Under the pieces are notes generated by a model that was not told where the DNA came from, searched no databases, and was given only the letters and a program-made list of their open reading frames with translations. Shown here piece after piece: positions 43,643 to 53,109 of a stretch of DNA of 64,000 nt. The position numbers and the translations under genes are program-made. Within the stretch, counting starts at the first letter, position 1. Each line of letters begins with the position of its first letter. Origin of the DNA: Pseudovibrio sp. Tun.PSC04-5.I4 (GTDB lineage Bacteria; Pseudomonadota; Alphaproteobacteria; Rhizobiales; Stappiaceae); contig NZ_FNLB01000006.1 of NCBI RefSeq assembly GCF_900104145.1, forward strand, positions 2,237,501-2,301,500, in the 5' to 3' direction.

Positions 43643-43777
43643 CGAATAACTGTTAAAAATTACCAGTTATTTGTGCGATTATTTTAGTGAACGAATGCCT
43701 AACATCAGCGTTTTGTTTGAAAAAGAAGGTCGCTAATCGCTACTATGGTTAAGCAAAAGTAAACTTTATTTTGTACA

Positions 43778-44644
43778 TCAAAGCCGGCGAATGGAGGTGA
43801 GTTTTCCAAACTCATTTTCACCAATGCGCGTGAGTGCATCCTGTAAGTTTTCATAGGCAACAGTCATCGAATAACCGTTTGCATGTAAGAGTGTATTCTC
43901 GTCTGACATGACACCTATATGACCGCTCCAAAACATAAGATCGCCGCGTTTTAATGAGGGAAGACCATTGGTTATATCCAGAGGAGCACCCAAGGAAGCT
44001 TCTTGCATGTCTGCATCACGTGGTGACAGGATACCCCCAGCTTGCAGTGACAACTGTATCAACCCGGAACAATCCAGCCCTAATGAAGACCGACCTCCCC
44101 ATAGGTAGGGAGTTCCAACGAGAGACTCAGCAACGGCAACCCAATCGTCAACACCATGACTGCATTCAACCAAGTGCTTTTTTACAACAAACGATCCATC
44201 AGATAACTGCGCGAACTCCAAGCCACGTGTTATTTCACGCCCAACAACATGAACCAGTGAGCTCATCGATATTTGACCCAAAACGGGCCGCTTCATTTCG
44301 GCTTCAGGATATCTGTAAGTTCGCAATGCCGCTACTCTGTGCGTGGCCATCGTAACTTTGCCAAGGGCTTCAGTAGGCAACCACCCCACATATCCGTCAG
44401 TTTGTTGCTGCCCCCATGACCAGCCTTCTGAAGTGGTTTCAAACACTCGAAAGACTTCACCGAAGTTTAGCTCTGTATCGATCCCTGTTGACCTATCTGG
44501 ATTTCGTCGAAGTTCAATTCGATCTGCACAAACAGAATAGTCAGTTCCTTCAACAAAGCTCTCAGCGGAGACTTGCCCACGGTACTTCGAAGAAGCAATA
44601 TCAGAGCGAACAGGGTGTAACCGGCGATCCAGTTGAACAGTCAT
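43778..44644 (-). CDS. C40-family (NlpC/P60) peptidase with SH3-like domains
   Basis: A 288-aa protein without a clear signal peptide. Two SH3b-like segments (~25-100 and ~100-160, the first with EGWSWGQQQTDGYVGWLP) precede an NlpC/P60 domain (~165-288). Catalytic C192 (GLDCSGLIQ), H242 (GHIGV) and H254 (LLHANG) are in place. This matches gamma-D-glutamyl-diamino acid endopeptidases that cut or recycle cell-wall peptides. It sits between the pilus block and marR. With pepA nearby, peptide recycling is plausible. Confidence 0.88.
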   Translation of the reverse strand: MTVQLDRRLHPVRSDIASSKYRGQVSAESFVEGTDYSVCADRIELRRNPDRSTGIDTELNFGEVFRVFETTSEGWSWGQQQTDGYVGWLPTEALGKVTMATHRVAALRTYRYPEAEMKRPVLGQISMSSLVHVVGREITRGLEFAQLSDGSFVVKKHLVECSHGVDDWVAVAESLVGTPYLWGGRSSLGLDCSGLIQLSLQAGGILSPRDADMQEASLGAPLDITNGLPSLKRGDLMFWSGHIGVMSDENTLLHANGYSMTVAYENLQDALTRIGENEFGKLTSIRRL

Positions 44645-44710
44645 GAAGAGAGCCTTTAGAACAGAGTTGTGGCCAAATATACGATAAAAGAATGGAGGAT
44701 CGCATCCCGA

Positions 44711-45061
44711 TTAACGTGATAGCTCCTGCCCCTTTTCTGAAACCAGATCACCTAATCGCTCAAGATAAAGCGCCCCTGCCACGGTCCGGGTCACAATCAC
44801 GTTCCGGCGGTCACTTTCATCCCGTTTTCTAGACAACAGTTTGTTGGTGCCCAATGTATCAAGCGCGCGCGTAATCGCTGGCTTGGTCACGCCAAGTTTC
44901 AGGGCTAACCCGCGGACGGTATGTGGTGGAGGCTCAAGATATACAGTTAAAAGAATAGACATTTGCCGAGCAGTCAAATCCTGATCTGCCGCACGCACCA
45001 ATTCCAACACTACATCATGCCATAGCTTGAGCGCCTGAGATGGGCGGATCTCTACGGGCAT
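44711..45061 (-). CDS. MarR-family transcriptional regulator
   Basis: A 116-aa winged-helix protein: LTARQMSILLTVYLEPPPHTVRGLALKLGVTKPAITRALDTLGTNKLLSRKRDESDRRNVIV. The wing DESDRRN is the MarR signature. It is somewhat short for MarR (~140) because the N-terminal dimerisation helix is reduced. Its target is unknown; NlpC/P60 lies downstream and pepA upstream on the same strand. Confidence 0.87.
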   Translation of the reverse strand: MPVEIRPSQALKLWHDVVLELVRAADQDLTARQMSILLTVYLEPPPHTVRGLALKLGVTKPAITRALDTLGTNKLLSRKRDESDRRNVIVTRTVAGALYLERLGDLVSEKGQELSR

Positions 45062-45175
45062 ACTTTTTTCGTCCTAATCCCTGTTGCAGGCTAAAATCTA
45101 GCCTGCAAATTGTTTCGGGACCCTTACTAGATTGAGATATTAGATAATTTTTACAGGTAAAGGCCCCGAGAAACC

Positions 45176-46570
45176 TTATCCAAATCGAGTTTTTAACATG
45201 TCAAAGAGAGCTCTAATTGCCTGAGCCTCTCCACCATGGGTTCTGAAATCTTTCTCAATCGGCGTCCAACCATAGATATCGAGATGAACCCAGCTGCCGG
45301 AGCGCTCTACAAATTTTTGCAAGAACAACGCTGCGGTAATAGAACCAGCGAACCCAGCCCCGCTGGTGTTGATATTTGCTAGGTCTGCGGTTTTGGAGGT
45401 GATGTACTTGTTGTACGGTTTCCAAAGAGGCATACGCCAAAGTGGGTCATTCACAGCTTCACTATGAACCGCAATGGTCTCGGCCAGATCTTCATCATCA
45501 GTATAATAAGGCGGAAGGTCCGGACCCAATGCAACACGTGCAGCCCCTGTGAGCGTTGCCATGTCGATAATCAGTTCTGGAGTTTCTTCATCAGCGAAGG
45601 CAAGAGCGTCAGCAAGAACCAGCCGGCCTTCGGCATCGGTATTTCCTATCTCGACAGACAATCCCTTACGGCTTATAAAAATATCAGAAGGCCTGAAAGA
45701 CCGACCCGAGATTGCATTTTCAACGGCTGGGATAATAACCCGAAGACGAACAGGCAGCTTCGCCTTCATGATCATGGCAGCAAGGCCGAGTACATTTGCA
45801 GCACCGCCCATGTCTTTTTTCATGAGGATCATGCCAGCAGCTGGTTTTACGTCCAACCCACCACTATCAAAAATAACACCCTTACCGACCAAGGTGATTT
45901 TTGGATCGGTGTCTTTGCCCCAAATCGCATCGACAAGGCGAGGTGCTCTATCACTTCCGTTACCAACAGCATGAACGAGAGGGAATTCTTTTTCCAACTC
46001 GTCGCCAATCACAATATTGGAAGAACCACCATGATCATCAAATAGCGTGGTAGCAACGGTGGCAAGCTCCTCAGGGCCCATGTCATTGGCTGGCGTGTTG
46101 ATGAGATCTTTCGCCAGTCGAGTTCCATCCAAAATCGGCATTAGTTCATCAATGATCGCCTTATCAGAGATCACCAACTGTGCTTTTGAAGGGGAAACTT
46201 TTTTGTAGGCATCAAACCGATAAGCTGCCAGTGCAAATCCCAAGGCTACACCTGCAACATCATCAAAACCATCCGACAACTCGTATGTACCTGCTGGAAG
46301 GTTTTTGTTGAGAGCTGCGCCAGTCTCAAGAGCTTCGTACTCGCCGTTACCAAAGCCAAACAGCACCGCTGCAACTTCGCCTTCAGCACTCGGGATAATC
46401 AAGGTGTCACCGAACCTTGCCTTAAACCCCTGCGCGTTTGACCAGGCTTTTGATAGGCCACCAATGCTCTCCAGATGTTCCTCCAATTCCGCGGCAAGAA
46501 CTGCTGAAACTGAAATTGGATTTGTTGAATCACCTGCAAGAATAATTGGATCGTGCACCTGGAGCTCCAT
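45176..46570 (-). CDS. Leucyl aminopeptidase (M17 family)
   Basis: A ~464-aa two-metal cytosol aminopeptidase. The C-terminal catalytic domain shows VGKGVIFDSGGLDVKPAAG and MKKDMGGAANVLG (metal-binding Lys/Asp), and the signature NTDAEGRLVLADAL. It removes N-terminal residues from peptides. The frame extends to a TTG at 46639, but no start has a strong ribosome site; I used the first ATG. It stands between the two pilus blocks. Confidence 0.88.
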   Translation of the reverse strand: MELQVHDPIILAGDSTNPISVSAVLAAELEEHLESIGGLSKAWSNAQGFKARFGDTLIIPSAEGEVAAVLFGFGNGEYEALETGAALNKNLPAGTYELSDGFDDVAGVALGFALAAYRFDAYKKVSPSKAQLVISDKAIIDELMPILDGTRLAKDLINTPANDMGPEELATVATTLFDDHGGSSNIVIGDELEKEFPLVHAVGNGSDRAPRLVDAIWGKDTDPKITLVGKGVIFDSGGLDVKPAAGMILMKKDMGGAANVLGLAAMIMKAKLPVRLRVIIPAVENAISGRSFRPSDIFISRKGLSVEIGNTDAEGRLVLADALAFADEETPELIIDMATLTGAARVALGPDLPPYYTDDEDLAETIAVHSEAVNDPLWRMPLWKPYNKYITSKTADLANINTSGAGFAGSITAALFLQKFVERSGSWVHLDIYGWTPIEKDFRTHGGEAQAIRALFDMLKTRFG

Positions 46571-46770
46571 TTTTGGGATTTGAGAAACTATTGCGCTCTC
46601 TCCGTGGAAAGCGCTTGGTGCAAAGTAGCGCCGAAGCAACTTATCCGCAAGGCACTCAGTCCTCTGCTCCCCTACGAAGCTGAATTACGAAACTTGGATA
46701 ATTAACCAGAAATTAGGGTTAATATTTCATTTTCAAACAATATTTGAAGTTCTTCGATTTTGAGGGTTCT

Positions 46771-47553
46771 ATGACCATCTTTCAACGCACAAGCAAAATG
46801 AAAATACCGGCTGGTATCTTTAAAAGAACAACAGCATTGTCCTTGCTGCTCGTTTGTGGGTTGAGCGTGTCGGGCTGCGCAAGTCAAAGGCCTCAAGCAC
46901 GGCCTTCTAGGTCCCAAACACAGCAACTCTCACCCGGTTCTGCAGAAATGCAAAAAGCACTCGCGTATTGGGGAGCTGCTTATACCAAGGATCAGAAAAA
47001 TCCTCGTACAATCCTTAATTATGCAGCTGCTTTGCGGATGAATAATCAAGGCGATCAAGCAGAGGCCATTTTGAGACGTGGCGTTATTGCAAATTCATCT
47101 AACACGACGATCGCCGCCAGCTATGGTAAAGTTCTCGCTGAAAATGGCAAACTGCAGGAAGCGTTAAACGTAATTGAAAACGCGTTTGACCCTGCGCAGC
47201 CAAATTGGAAAATGCTCTCAGCAAAAGCTGCGATACTGGACCAGTTGGGTGACACCAAACAAGCCCGCCAAGTCTACAATCAAGCTTTAAAAATCTCACC
47301 AAATGAGCCTACAGTCCTAAACAACCTTGGAATGTCCTACTTGCTAGCCGGCGATTTAAGAAACGCTGAAAAAGCCCTTGAGATGGCCATGGAAACCGGC
47401 CGTGCTGGAAGTCAGGTTAGGCAAAACCTAGCTCTCACACTGGGCCTGCAGGGCCGGTTTGACGAAGCTGTAAAGGTGGCACAAGCCGATATGGACCCAC
47501 GCCAAGCTGCAGAGAACGTTGCTTACTTGAAGACGATGTTGGGTAAGGCGTAG
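46771..47553 (+). CDS. tadD: TPR lipoprotein TadD
   Basis: A 260-aa lipoprotein with signal peptide and lipobox LSVSGC, then tetratricopeptide repeats (~75-240), for example LNNLGMSYLLAGDLRNAEKA. TadD is an outer-membrane-associated lipoprotein thought to aid secretin assembly in the Tad system. The ATG preceded by GAGGGTTCT was preferred to a TTG 27 bp upstream. It is encoded opposite to and convergent with tadC, only 4 bp away. Confidence 0.85.
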   Translation: MTIFQRTSKMKIPAGIFKRTTALSLLLVCGLSVSGCASQRPQARPSRSQTQQLSPGSAEMQKALAYWGAAYTKDQKNPRTILNYAAALRMNNQGDQAEAILRRGVIANSSNTTIAASYGKVLAENGKLQEALNVIENAFDPAQPNWKMLSAKAAILDQLGDTKQARQVYNQALKISPNEPTVLNNLGMSYLLAGDLRNAEKALEMAMETGRAGSQVRQNLALTLGLQGRFDEAVKVAQADMDPRQAAENVAYLKTMLGKA

Positions 47554-47557
47554 ATAA

Positions 47558-48532
47558 TTAGAACGTACGCGTTACCTGAATTACGGCAGGGCCAATAATA
47601 ACAATAAATAGAACCGGCAAGAAAAACAGCATCATTGGCACTGTCAGCTTTGGTGGCAGAGCAGCAGCTTTTCGTTCGGCTTCTTGCATACGTTCCCGTC
47701 GGCTTTCATCAGATAAGACTCTCAAAGCAGAACCGATTGGCGTACCATATTTTTCTGCCTGACTGAGCGCGACAACGACATTCTTAACGCCATCAAGGCC
47801 GGTCCTCTCCGCCAAGTTATGATAGGCTATTCTTCGTTCGTCTAAATAAGACAGTTCAGCATTTGCCAGCACAAGTTCTTCAGCCAGGGCAGCGGATTGG
47901 GCACCGATTTCTTCTGCAACCTTTTTGAATGCCGCTTCAATAGATATACCTGATTCAACACAGATGAGCATTAGATCCATTGCATCTGGCCATGCCCTTC
48001 GAATTGTCTCCTGGCGTTTCGTAATCTGGTTCTGCACAAATATGCTGGGTGCGTAAAAGCCAATTGCGGCGAAAACTAAACAACATGCGAGAACACCGAC
48101 AAATGGCATATCCACTTTAATTATTACAAATAAATAGAAGAATGCAGCAGAGAAAAATGCTACGGGCAGAATAATTTGGAGAAACAAATAGGTATATAAA
48201 GGTGATGCCCCGCGATGGCCAGCCATCTTAAGCTTCTTTACTACTCCGTCACTGGAAAGTAATTTTTTCAAGTCATATTTATCGACAAATTCCCGCACAC
48301 TTTCTTTAGGATTACTCCTCAAAGATACACGTTGTGTTTCTTTATCACTCGTCAAACGACTTCGTTCGCGGGTCCGGATTTTATCCCGCTCTAAAGCGGC
48401 TGACTTCATACGCGACTTTAGTTCGTCTCGCTCGAAGAAAGGAGACATGAGGGCATAAATAGTCCCCGACACGGCCACAAGTGTAAGGATAACAACGAAT
48501 AAGTTGTTTTCTCCCAAATAAGCAAGATCCAT
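47558..48532 (-). CDS. tadC: Tad pilus inner-membrane platform protein TadC
   Basis: A 324-aa T2SS-F (GspF/PilC-like) membrane protein with helices at ~8-28, ~115-135, ~140-165 and ~295-320, and the F domain ICVESGISIEAAFKKVAEEIG in the middle. It partners with TadB as the platform on which CpaF/TadA acts. Starts 10 bp after the end of tadB and ends the main tad operon. Confidence 0.92.
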   Translation of the reverse strand: MDLAYLGENNLFVVILTLVAVSGTIYALMSPFFERDELKSRMKSAALERDKIRTRERSRLTSDKETQRVSLRSNPKESVREFVDKYDLKKLLSSDGVVKKLKMAGHRGASPLYTYLFLQIILPVAFFSAAFFYLFVIIKVDMPFVGVLACCLVFAAIGFYAPSIFVQNQITKRQETIRRAWPDAMDLMLICVESGISIEAAFKKVAEEIGAQSAALAEELVLANAELSYLDERRIAYHNLAERTGLDGVKNVVVALSQAEKYGTPIGSALRVLSDESRRERMQEAERKAAALPPKLTVPMMLFFLPVLFIVIIGPAVIQVTRTF

Positions 48533-48542
48533 GTCAGTCCTC

Positions 48543-49562
48543 CTAAATCTTAAAGTCGATCATCTTGCGCATAACCAACACGCCAAGCGACATCCAAAAC
48601 AATCCAACTCCAATAAGAAACAAACCGGTATCCGTATCTATAAGTAATCGGATATAATCAGGCGCTACCAATGTGAGCATGAGTGTTACTAGAAAAGGAA
48701 GAGACCCAATAATGGCGGCAGATGACTTGGCTTCCTGACTAACCGCCCTAATTTTCCCCTTCATTTCCTTCCGCTGGCGGAGCGTTTTCGAAAGGTTAGT
48801 TAATGCCTCTGACAGACTGCCACCAGCTTGCGCTTGAATAGTTATCACAATGGCCAGAAAGTTTGTTTCCTGTAGAGGCACCCTTTTGGGCATATTGTGG
48901 ATCGCTTCAGCCAGAGGGAAACCCATTTGCATTTTGTCTAGAACCAGCGCAAATTCTGTCCCTACCGGATCTTTCGCTTCAGAAGCGGCAATTTGAAGAC
49001 AATCGCCCACCGGCATTCCCGACTTCACTCCCCGAACAATAATGTCAACGGCATTTGGGAACTCATCCAAAAACTTATTGAAACGTCTTTTTCGGGCTCT
49101 CGACACGTAAAAACGCGGCAAACCGAATAGACCTACAAACAACAATGCCAAGGCAATCCAGATTGACTGCCCGGATAATAGACTGAGCGCGAAAACAACA
49201 ACTCCGCATATGACAGAATAAAGATAATACTTGGGTTTACTCCAAGTAAGACCAGCTTGACCTATCCAGTCCGCGAAAACAGGTTTATCTGCATTCTTCT
49301 TTTTCGCAGCCTGCTGCGCTTCCATCACTTTTAACTGATCCTGCACTGACTTACGCCTTGCAGTTCCATCCAGTTTTTTTGAACCACCAGAAAGCTGAGT
49401 GTTATTTTTCTCGACTAAACTGTCTTTTCTTTTTCCCAATTTGTCATTTGAAAACAGTGGCATCAGGAGTGTAAAAGTCACACCAATTACACTCACTACA
49501 ATCAGGAATGTAGTTGCGTAATCAGCCAGTGGAGATTGTAAAAAACTATCTAGGTCACGCAT
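48543..49562 (-). CDS. tadB: Tad pilus inner-membrane platform protein TadB
   Basis: A 339-aa T2SS-F protein with an N-terminal helix (~15-35), a cytoplasmic region, helices near 130-165, the F domain RGVKSGMPVGDCLQIAASE, and C-terminal helices. The ATG after GGAGGT overlaps the cpaF end by 8 bp. It works with TadC. Confidence 0.92.
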   Translation of the reverse strand: MRDLDSFLQSPLADYATTFLIVVSVIGVTFTLLMPLFSNDKLGKRKDSLVEKNNTQLSGGSKKLDGTARRKSVQDQLKVMEAQQAAKKKNADKPVFADWIGQAGLTWSKPKYYLYSVICGVVVFALSLLSGQSIWIALALLFVGLFGLPRFYVSRARKRRFNKFLDEFPNAVDIIVRGVKSGMPVGDCLQIAASEAKDPVGTEFALVLDKMQMGFPLAEAIHNMPKRVPLQETNFLAIVITIQAQAGGSLSEALTNLSKTLRQRKEMKGKIRAVSQEAKSSAAIIGSLPFLVTLMLTLVAPDYIRLLIDTDTGLFLIGVGLFWMSLGVLVMRKMIDFKI

Positions 49563-51030
49563 GTAGACCTCCGGGAATGTCCGAGGTATCCAACGCGCGT
49601 GCGAGACGCTCTTCCTCGTTGAAGTATCTTGCCCGTTCCCAGAACAGCGGCCTGCCAATACCCGTAGAGCGATGCTGTCCTACGATCTTGCCATTGGCAT
49701 CTTCCCCGGTAATGTCATAGACAAAAAGATCTTGTGTCGTGATGACATCCCCTTCCATCCCAACAACTTCGGTGATGTGGGTGATCCGTCTGGAGCCATC
49801 TCTCAACCGCGCAGCCTGTACAATTATATCAATAGAGCCAACAACAATCTCACGAACAGTTTTTGAGGGAAGAGAGAACCCTCCGAGGGCAATCATAGAT
49901 TCAATACGCTTCAAGCATTCGCGTGGGGAGTTGGAGTGAATGGTTCCCATGGATCCATCATGACCCGTATTCATCGCCTGAAGAAGATCGAAAACTTCCG
50001 GTCCACGAACCTCACCAACAATGATGCGCTCGGGTCGCATACGCAGACAGTTTTTAATCAATTCACGCATGGTAATCTCCCCTTCCCCTTCCAGGTTGGG
50101 AGGTCTGGTTTCCAATCTCACCACATGCGGCTGTTGCAACTGAAGTTCTGCACTATCTTCGCAGGTAATAATACGCTCTGTGCTGTCAATGTAACGCGTC
50201 AGGCAATTCAATAGGGTCGTTTTGCCTGAACCGGTACCACCCGAGATTACCGTATTACAACGGACACGCCCAATGATCTCCAGAATTTCAGCGCCTTCTG
50301 GAGAAATTGTTCCAAACTTAACCAGCTGGTCCAAAGTAAGTTTGTCTTTTTTAAACTTACGAATAGTGAGTGCAGGGCCATCTAAGGACAACGGCGGGGC
50401 AATTACGTTTACACGAGAACCGTCCGGTAAGCGTGCATCACATATGGGACTAGATTCATCAACTCGTCGCCCAACCTGGGATACGATGCGTTGGCAGATA
50501 TTCATCAACTGCCGGTTGTCACGGAAATGGATGTTGGTTTGCTCCACCATCCCACCCGTTTCAATATAGACAGTATCCGCTCCGTTGACCATGATATCAG
50601 AGATATCATCGCGTGCGAGCAGAGGCTCTAACGGCCCATACCCCAATACATCGTTACATATGTCTTCCAGCAAGTCTTCTTGCTCGGAAATGGACATAAC
50701 GAGATTTTTTAGGGCGATGATATCATTGACGACATCCCTAATCTCATCGCGAGCGTCCTCTTGCTCCAAGCGCGAAAGTTGAGATAGATCAATGGCTTCA
50801 ACAAGCGCGTTAAAAATTGACGCCTTTGTCGCGTAGTACTCTTGTGTCCGCTTTGCTTCTTGAGGAGTTTCCTTCGCCTTTTCTGGCTGGGAGTCCTTCA
50901 CTTGTGGCTTTGTGCTGTTGGAGGCATCCTGATAGGCAGGCACTTTAGCCTGTACTGCTACCGCTGCTTCAACAGAAGCTGGTTTTGACTTTTTGTTGCC
51001 AAATTCACCGTTGCCACGTCTACCGAACAT
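49555..51030 (-). CDS. cpaF: Tad pilus assembly ATPase CpaF/TadA
   Basis: A 491-aa type II/IV secretion ATPase. Walker A is GGTGSGKT at 264-271. An Asp box (ITCEDSAELQL), Walker B region RPERIIVGEVRGPE and His box (NTGHDGSMGTIHSNSP) follow. A ~60-residue Lys/Pro/Ala-rich N-terminus precedes the family core. It drives pilus polymerisation. Confidence 0.95.
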   Translation of the reverse strand: MFGRRGNGEFGNKKSKPASVEAAVAVQAKVPAYQDASNSTKPQVKDSQPEKAKETPQEAKRTQEYYATKASIFNALVEAIDLSQLSRLEQEDARDEIRDVVNDIIALKNLVMSISEQEDLLEDICNDVLGYGPLEPLLARDDISDIMVNGADTVYIETGGMVEQTNIHFRDNRQLMNICQRIVSQVGRRVDESSPICDARLPDGSRVNVIAPPLSLDGPALTIRKFKKDKLTLDQLVKFGTISPEGAEILEIIGRVRCNTVISGGTGSGKTTLLNCLTRYIDSTERIITCEDSAELQLQQPHVVRLETRPPNLEGEGEITMRELIKNCLRMRPERIIVGEVRGPEVFDLLQAMNTGHDGSMGTIHSNSPRECLKRIESMIALGGFSLPSKTVREIVVGSIDIIVQAARLRDGSRRITHITEVVGMEGDVITTQDLFVYDITGEDANGKIVGQHRSTGIGRPLFWERARYFNEEERLARALDTSDIPGGLHA

Positions 51031-51070
51031 ATTCTCTCGCCTTTACTCCAGCACGGACCTTCTAAGATGT

Positions 51071-52351
51071 TTACTTGCGAACTTTTTTGATAAGTGCGGC
51101 AAAAAGAGATTTGTTCTTGGTTTGCATTTCTGCTTTGCCTGTCACTTTCACTGCCATATCTTCAAACAAACCAGCCACAGCGTGTCTGCTCTCAAATTCG
51201 GCTATCATCTGCCCATTGTTAGAAGCCGTTCCAAAGAGAGCTGGTTCAAACGGGATTGTGGCCAAGGAAACGACATTTAGAGCACGACTAAACTCGTCTG
51301 GCTTAATTTCCGGACGTTTTGGTATATTAACTTTGTTCAGGACCAAATAAGGTTTAGCGTCATTTGGGCGAAGCTGTGCAATGCGATCGACAAGGTTCTT
51401 TGCGTTCCGCAAGTTTGCAAGGTCCGGTTCAGCTACAATGATGATCTCGTCTACCTTTGCAAGGATGTGACGCACCCAGCCATTCCAGCTATGCGGTAAG
51501 TCGAGAACAACGGTCGGTGTTCCCTTTTGCATAACTTCAATAACTTGATCAAACTTATCTGGCTCAAAGTCATATGTTTGATCAAGTGTTGCGGGAGCTG
51601 CAAGCAAACTTAGGCGGTCATTACACTTGGCAAGCAGGCGGTCTAAAAGCGTATCATCCAAACGATCTGGGGACGCAATAGCCTCCATAACGCCTTGCAA
51701 GGGATCTTGATTAAAATCCAACCCAGCAGTCCCAAATGGAAGATCGAGATCAGCAATAGCTACGTCATTTTCCAGCTTCTTTGCTATTGACCAGGATAGG
51801 TTGTGAGCAATAGACGAAGCACCACACCCCCCTTTAGCTCCAATAACAGCAATTGTGCGGCCAAACGGCTCAGCGCTAGTGTCTGAATAAAACTGTCCAA
51901 TTGTATTAATCAGACGAGCTATGTCGATTGGCCCAACAATGTATTCGCTTACTCCGCGCTGTATGAGCGTCCGGTAGAGGTCGACATCATTAACACGTCC
52001 AATTACGAGAACATTTGTTCCTGCATCGCAAACTTCAGCCAGTTGATCGAGCTCCTCTACAACCTCTTTCGAGTTGGAGAGAGTCTCCACAATCAACAAA
52101 TTGGGTGTTGCAGCGCTTTTAAAAACATCAATCGCTGCAGTAACACCACCTTGTTGTACCATGGTGTGGGTCTTCGACATTCTTCGATCCACACTCGCAT
52201 TCTGGATCGTCTCAGCTGTACGGGAATCTAAACAGAAGGCCTGAACAGAGATGCGAGGAATACTCACGATCTGGAAATTGGATGTAGACAGTTGGCTGGT
52301 TGAATTCTGCCCCTGTGCCATACCCGCATCCTTGTATGCAATATCGCTCAT
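51071..52351 (-). CDS. cpaE: Pilus localisation ATPase CpaE/TadZ
   Basis: A 426-aa protein: an N-terminal receiver-like (atypical response-regulator) domain (~30-155) followed by a MinD/ParA-type ATPase with deviant Walker A GAKGGCGASSIAHN. TadZ/CpaE proteins place the pilus machine at the pole. The ATPase lysines appear intact (K and S/S in KGGCGASS). Lies between cpaD and cpaF. Confidence 0.9.
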   Translation of the reverse strand: MSDIAYKDAGMAQGQNSTSQLSTSNFQIVSIPRISVQAFCLDSRTAETIQNASVDRRMSKTHTMVQQGGVTAAIDVFKSAATPNLLIVETLSNSKEVVEELDQLAEVCDAGTNVLVIGRVNDVDLYRTLIQRGVSEYIVGPIDIARLINTIGQFYSDTSAEPFGRTIAVIGAKGGCGASSIAHNLSWSIAKKLENDVAIADLDLPFGTAGLDFNQDPLQGVMEAIASPDRLDDTLLDRLLAKCNDRLSLLAAPATLDQTYDFEPDKFDQVIEVMQKGTPTVVLDLPHSWNGWVRHILAKVDEIIIVAEPDLANLRNAKNLVDRIAQLRPNDAKPYLVLNKVNIPKRPEIKPDEFSRALNVVSLATIPFEPALFGTASNNGQMIAEFESRHAVAGLFEDMAVKVTGKAEMQTKNKSLFAALIKKVRK

Positions 52352-52363
52352 ATTATAATCCCA

Positions 52364-53098
52364 CTACTGCTGTGCCACGCTAGATACCGCAGCTCCAACA
52401 CCTTCCTCATAACTGGTAGCCGTTGACTCACCCTTACGACTTAACCCGATAATTACTGTAGCCCGCTCCGGATCACGCGGACCAAGAGGCCTTGGGCGCA
52501 GCAAGTCAGCTGGATTGTCAACCATCGCAGCTAGGTTAGCTTGTGAAGCGCACCCAAGGTTTGGATAATCAATATTTTGGTCGCCACCATTCATTGCATT
52601 GGGCCAGTTTCCGCAGTTACGAACTACACCTTTGATCCGCATAAAGGAAAGGCGAAGAGGCGCAGAAGCTGCCATATCTGAAACCGGATATGTTCGTAGG
52701 ACGATCCGATCCGCATCAACACCGCCTGCTTTAAGAGCAGACCGAATTTGTGGAGCAATTGACCGTACGGCGGCTTCATTTGCAGAACCTGATGGCATTA
52801 AGACTTCAACAAATCCGTTGCCATCGATACCAGCTTCTTGACCAAATGCGGCAATTGCCACCTTTAATGATCTATTTAGGTTCCGCATCTCACCAGATAC
52901 AGGAATGTCAAAATTCTCTGGAGCTTCGGTGATGACAATTGGATGCCTTTTCCTGTAATCGAAATCAGCAATTGAATTCTGCTCAACATAGGACGGCTGC
53001 GAATTGCAAGCGGCGAGGAGAAAGAGTGTTCCACCAATAATTGCCGCTGACTTTAAAAAAGTTCCACATTTAGAAGTGGGTGACAGTTGGATATGCAT
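52364..53098 (-). CDS. cpaD: Pilus biogenesis lipoprotein CpaD
   Basis: A ~244-aa CpaD-family lipoprotein with a signal peptide ending in LFLLAAC, the VEQNSIADFDYRKRHPIVI opening of the mature part and the C-terminal CASQANLAAMVDNPADLLRPR block diagnostic of the family. An ATG 8 nt after AGGA was chosen; a GTG 15 bp upstream overlaps the cpaC stop. It assists the secretin. Confidence 0.9.
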   Translation of the reverse strand: MHIQLSPTSKCGTFLKSAAIIGGTLFLLAACNSQPSYVEQNSIADFDYRKRHPIVITEAPENFDIPVSGEMRNLNRSLKVAIAAFGQEAGIDGNGFVEVLMPSGSANEAAVRSIAPQIRSALKAGGVDADRIVLRTYPVSDMAASAPLRLSFMRIKGVVRNCGNWPNAMNGGDQNIDYPNLGCASQANLAAMVDNPADLLRPRPLGPRDPERATVIIGLSRKGESTATSYEEGVGAAVSSVAQQ

Positions 53099-53109
53099 TT
53101 CACGTGTCC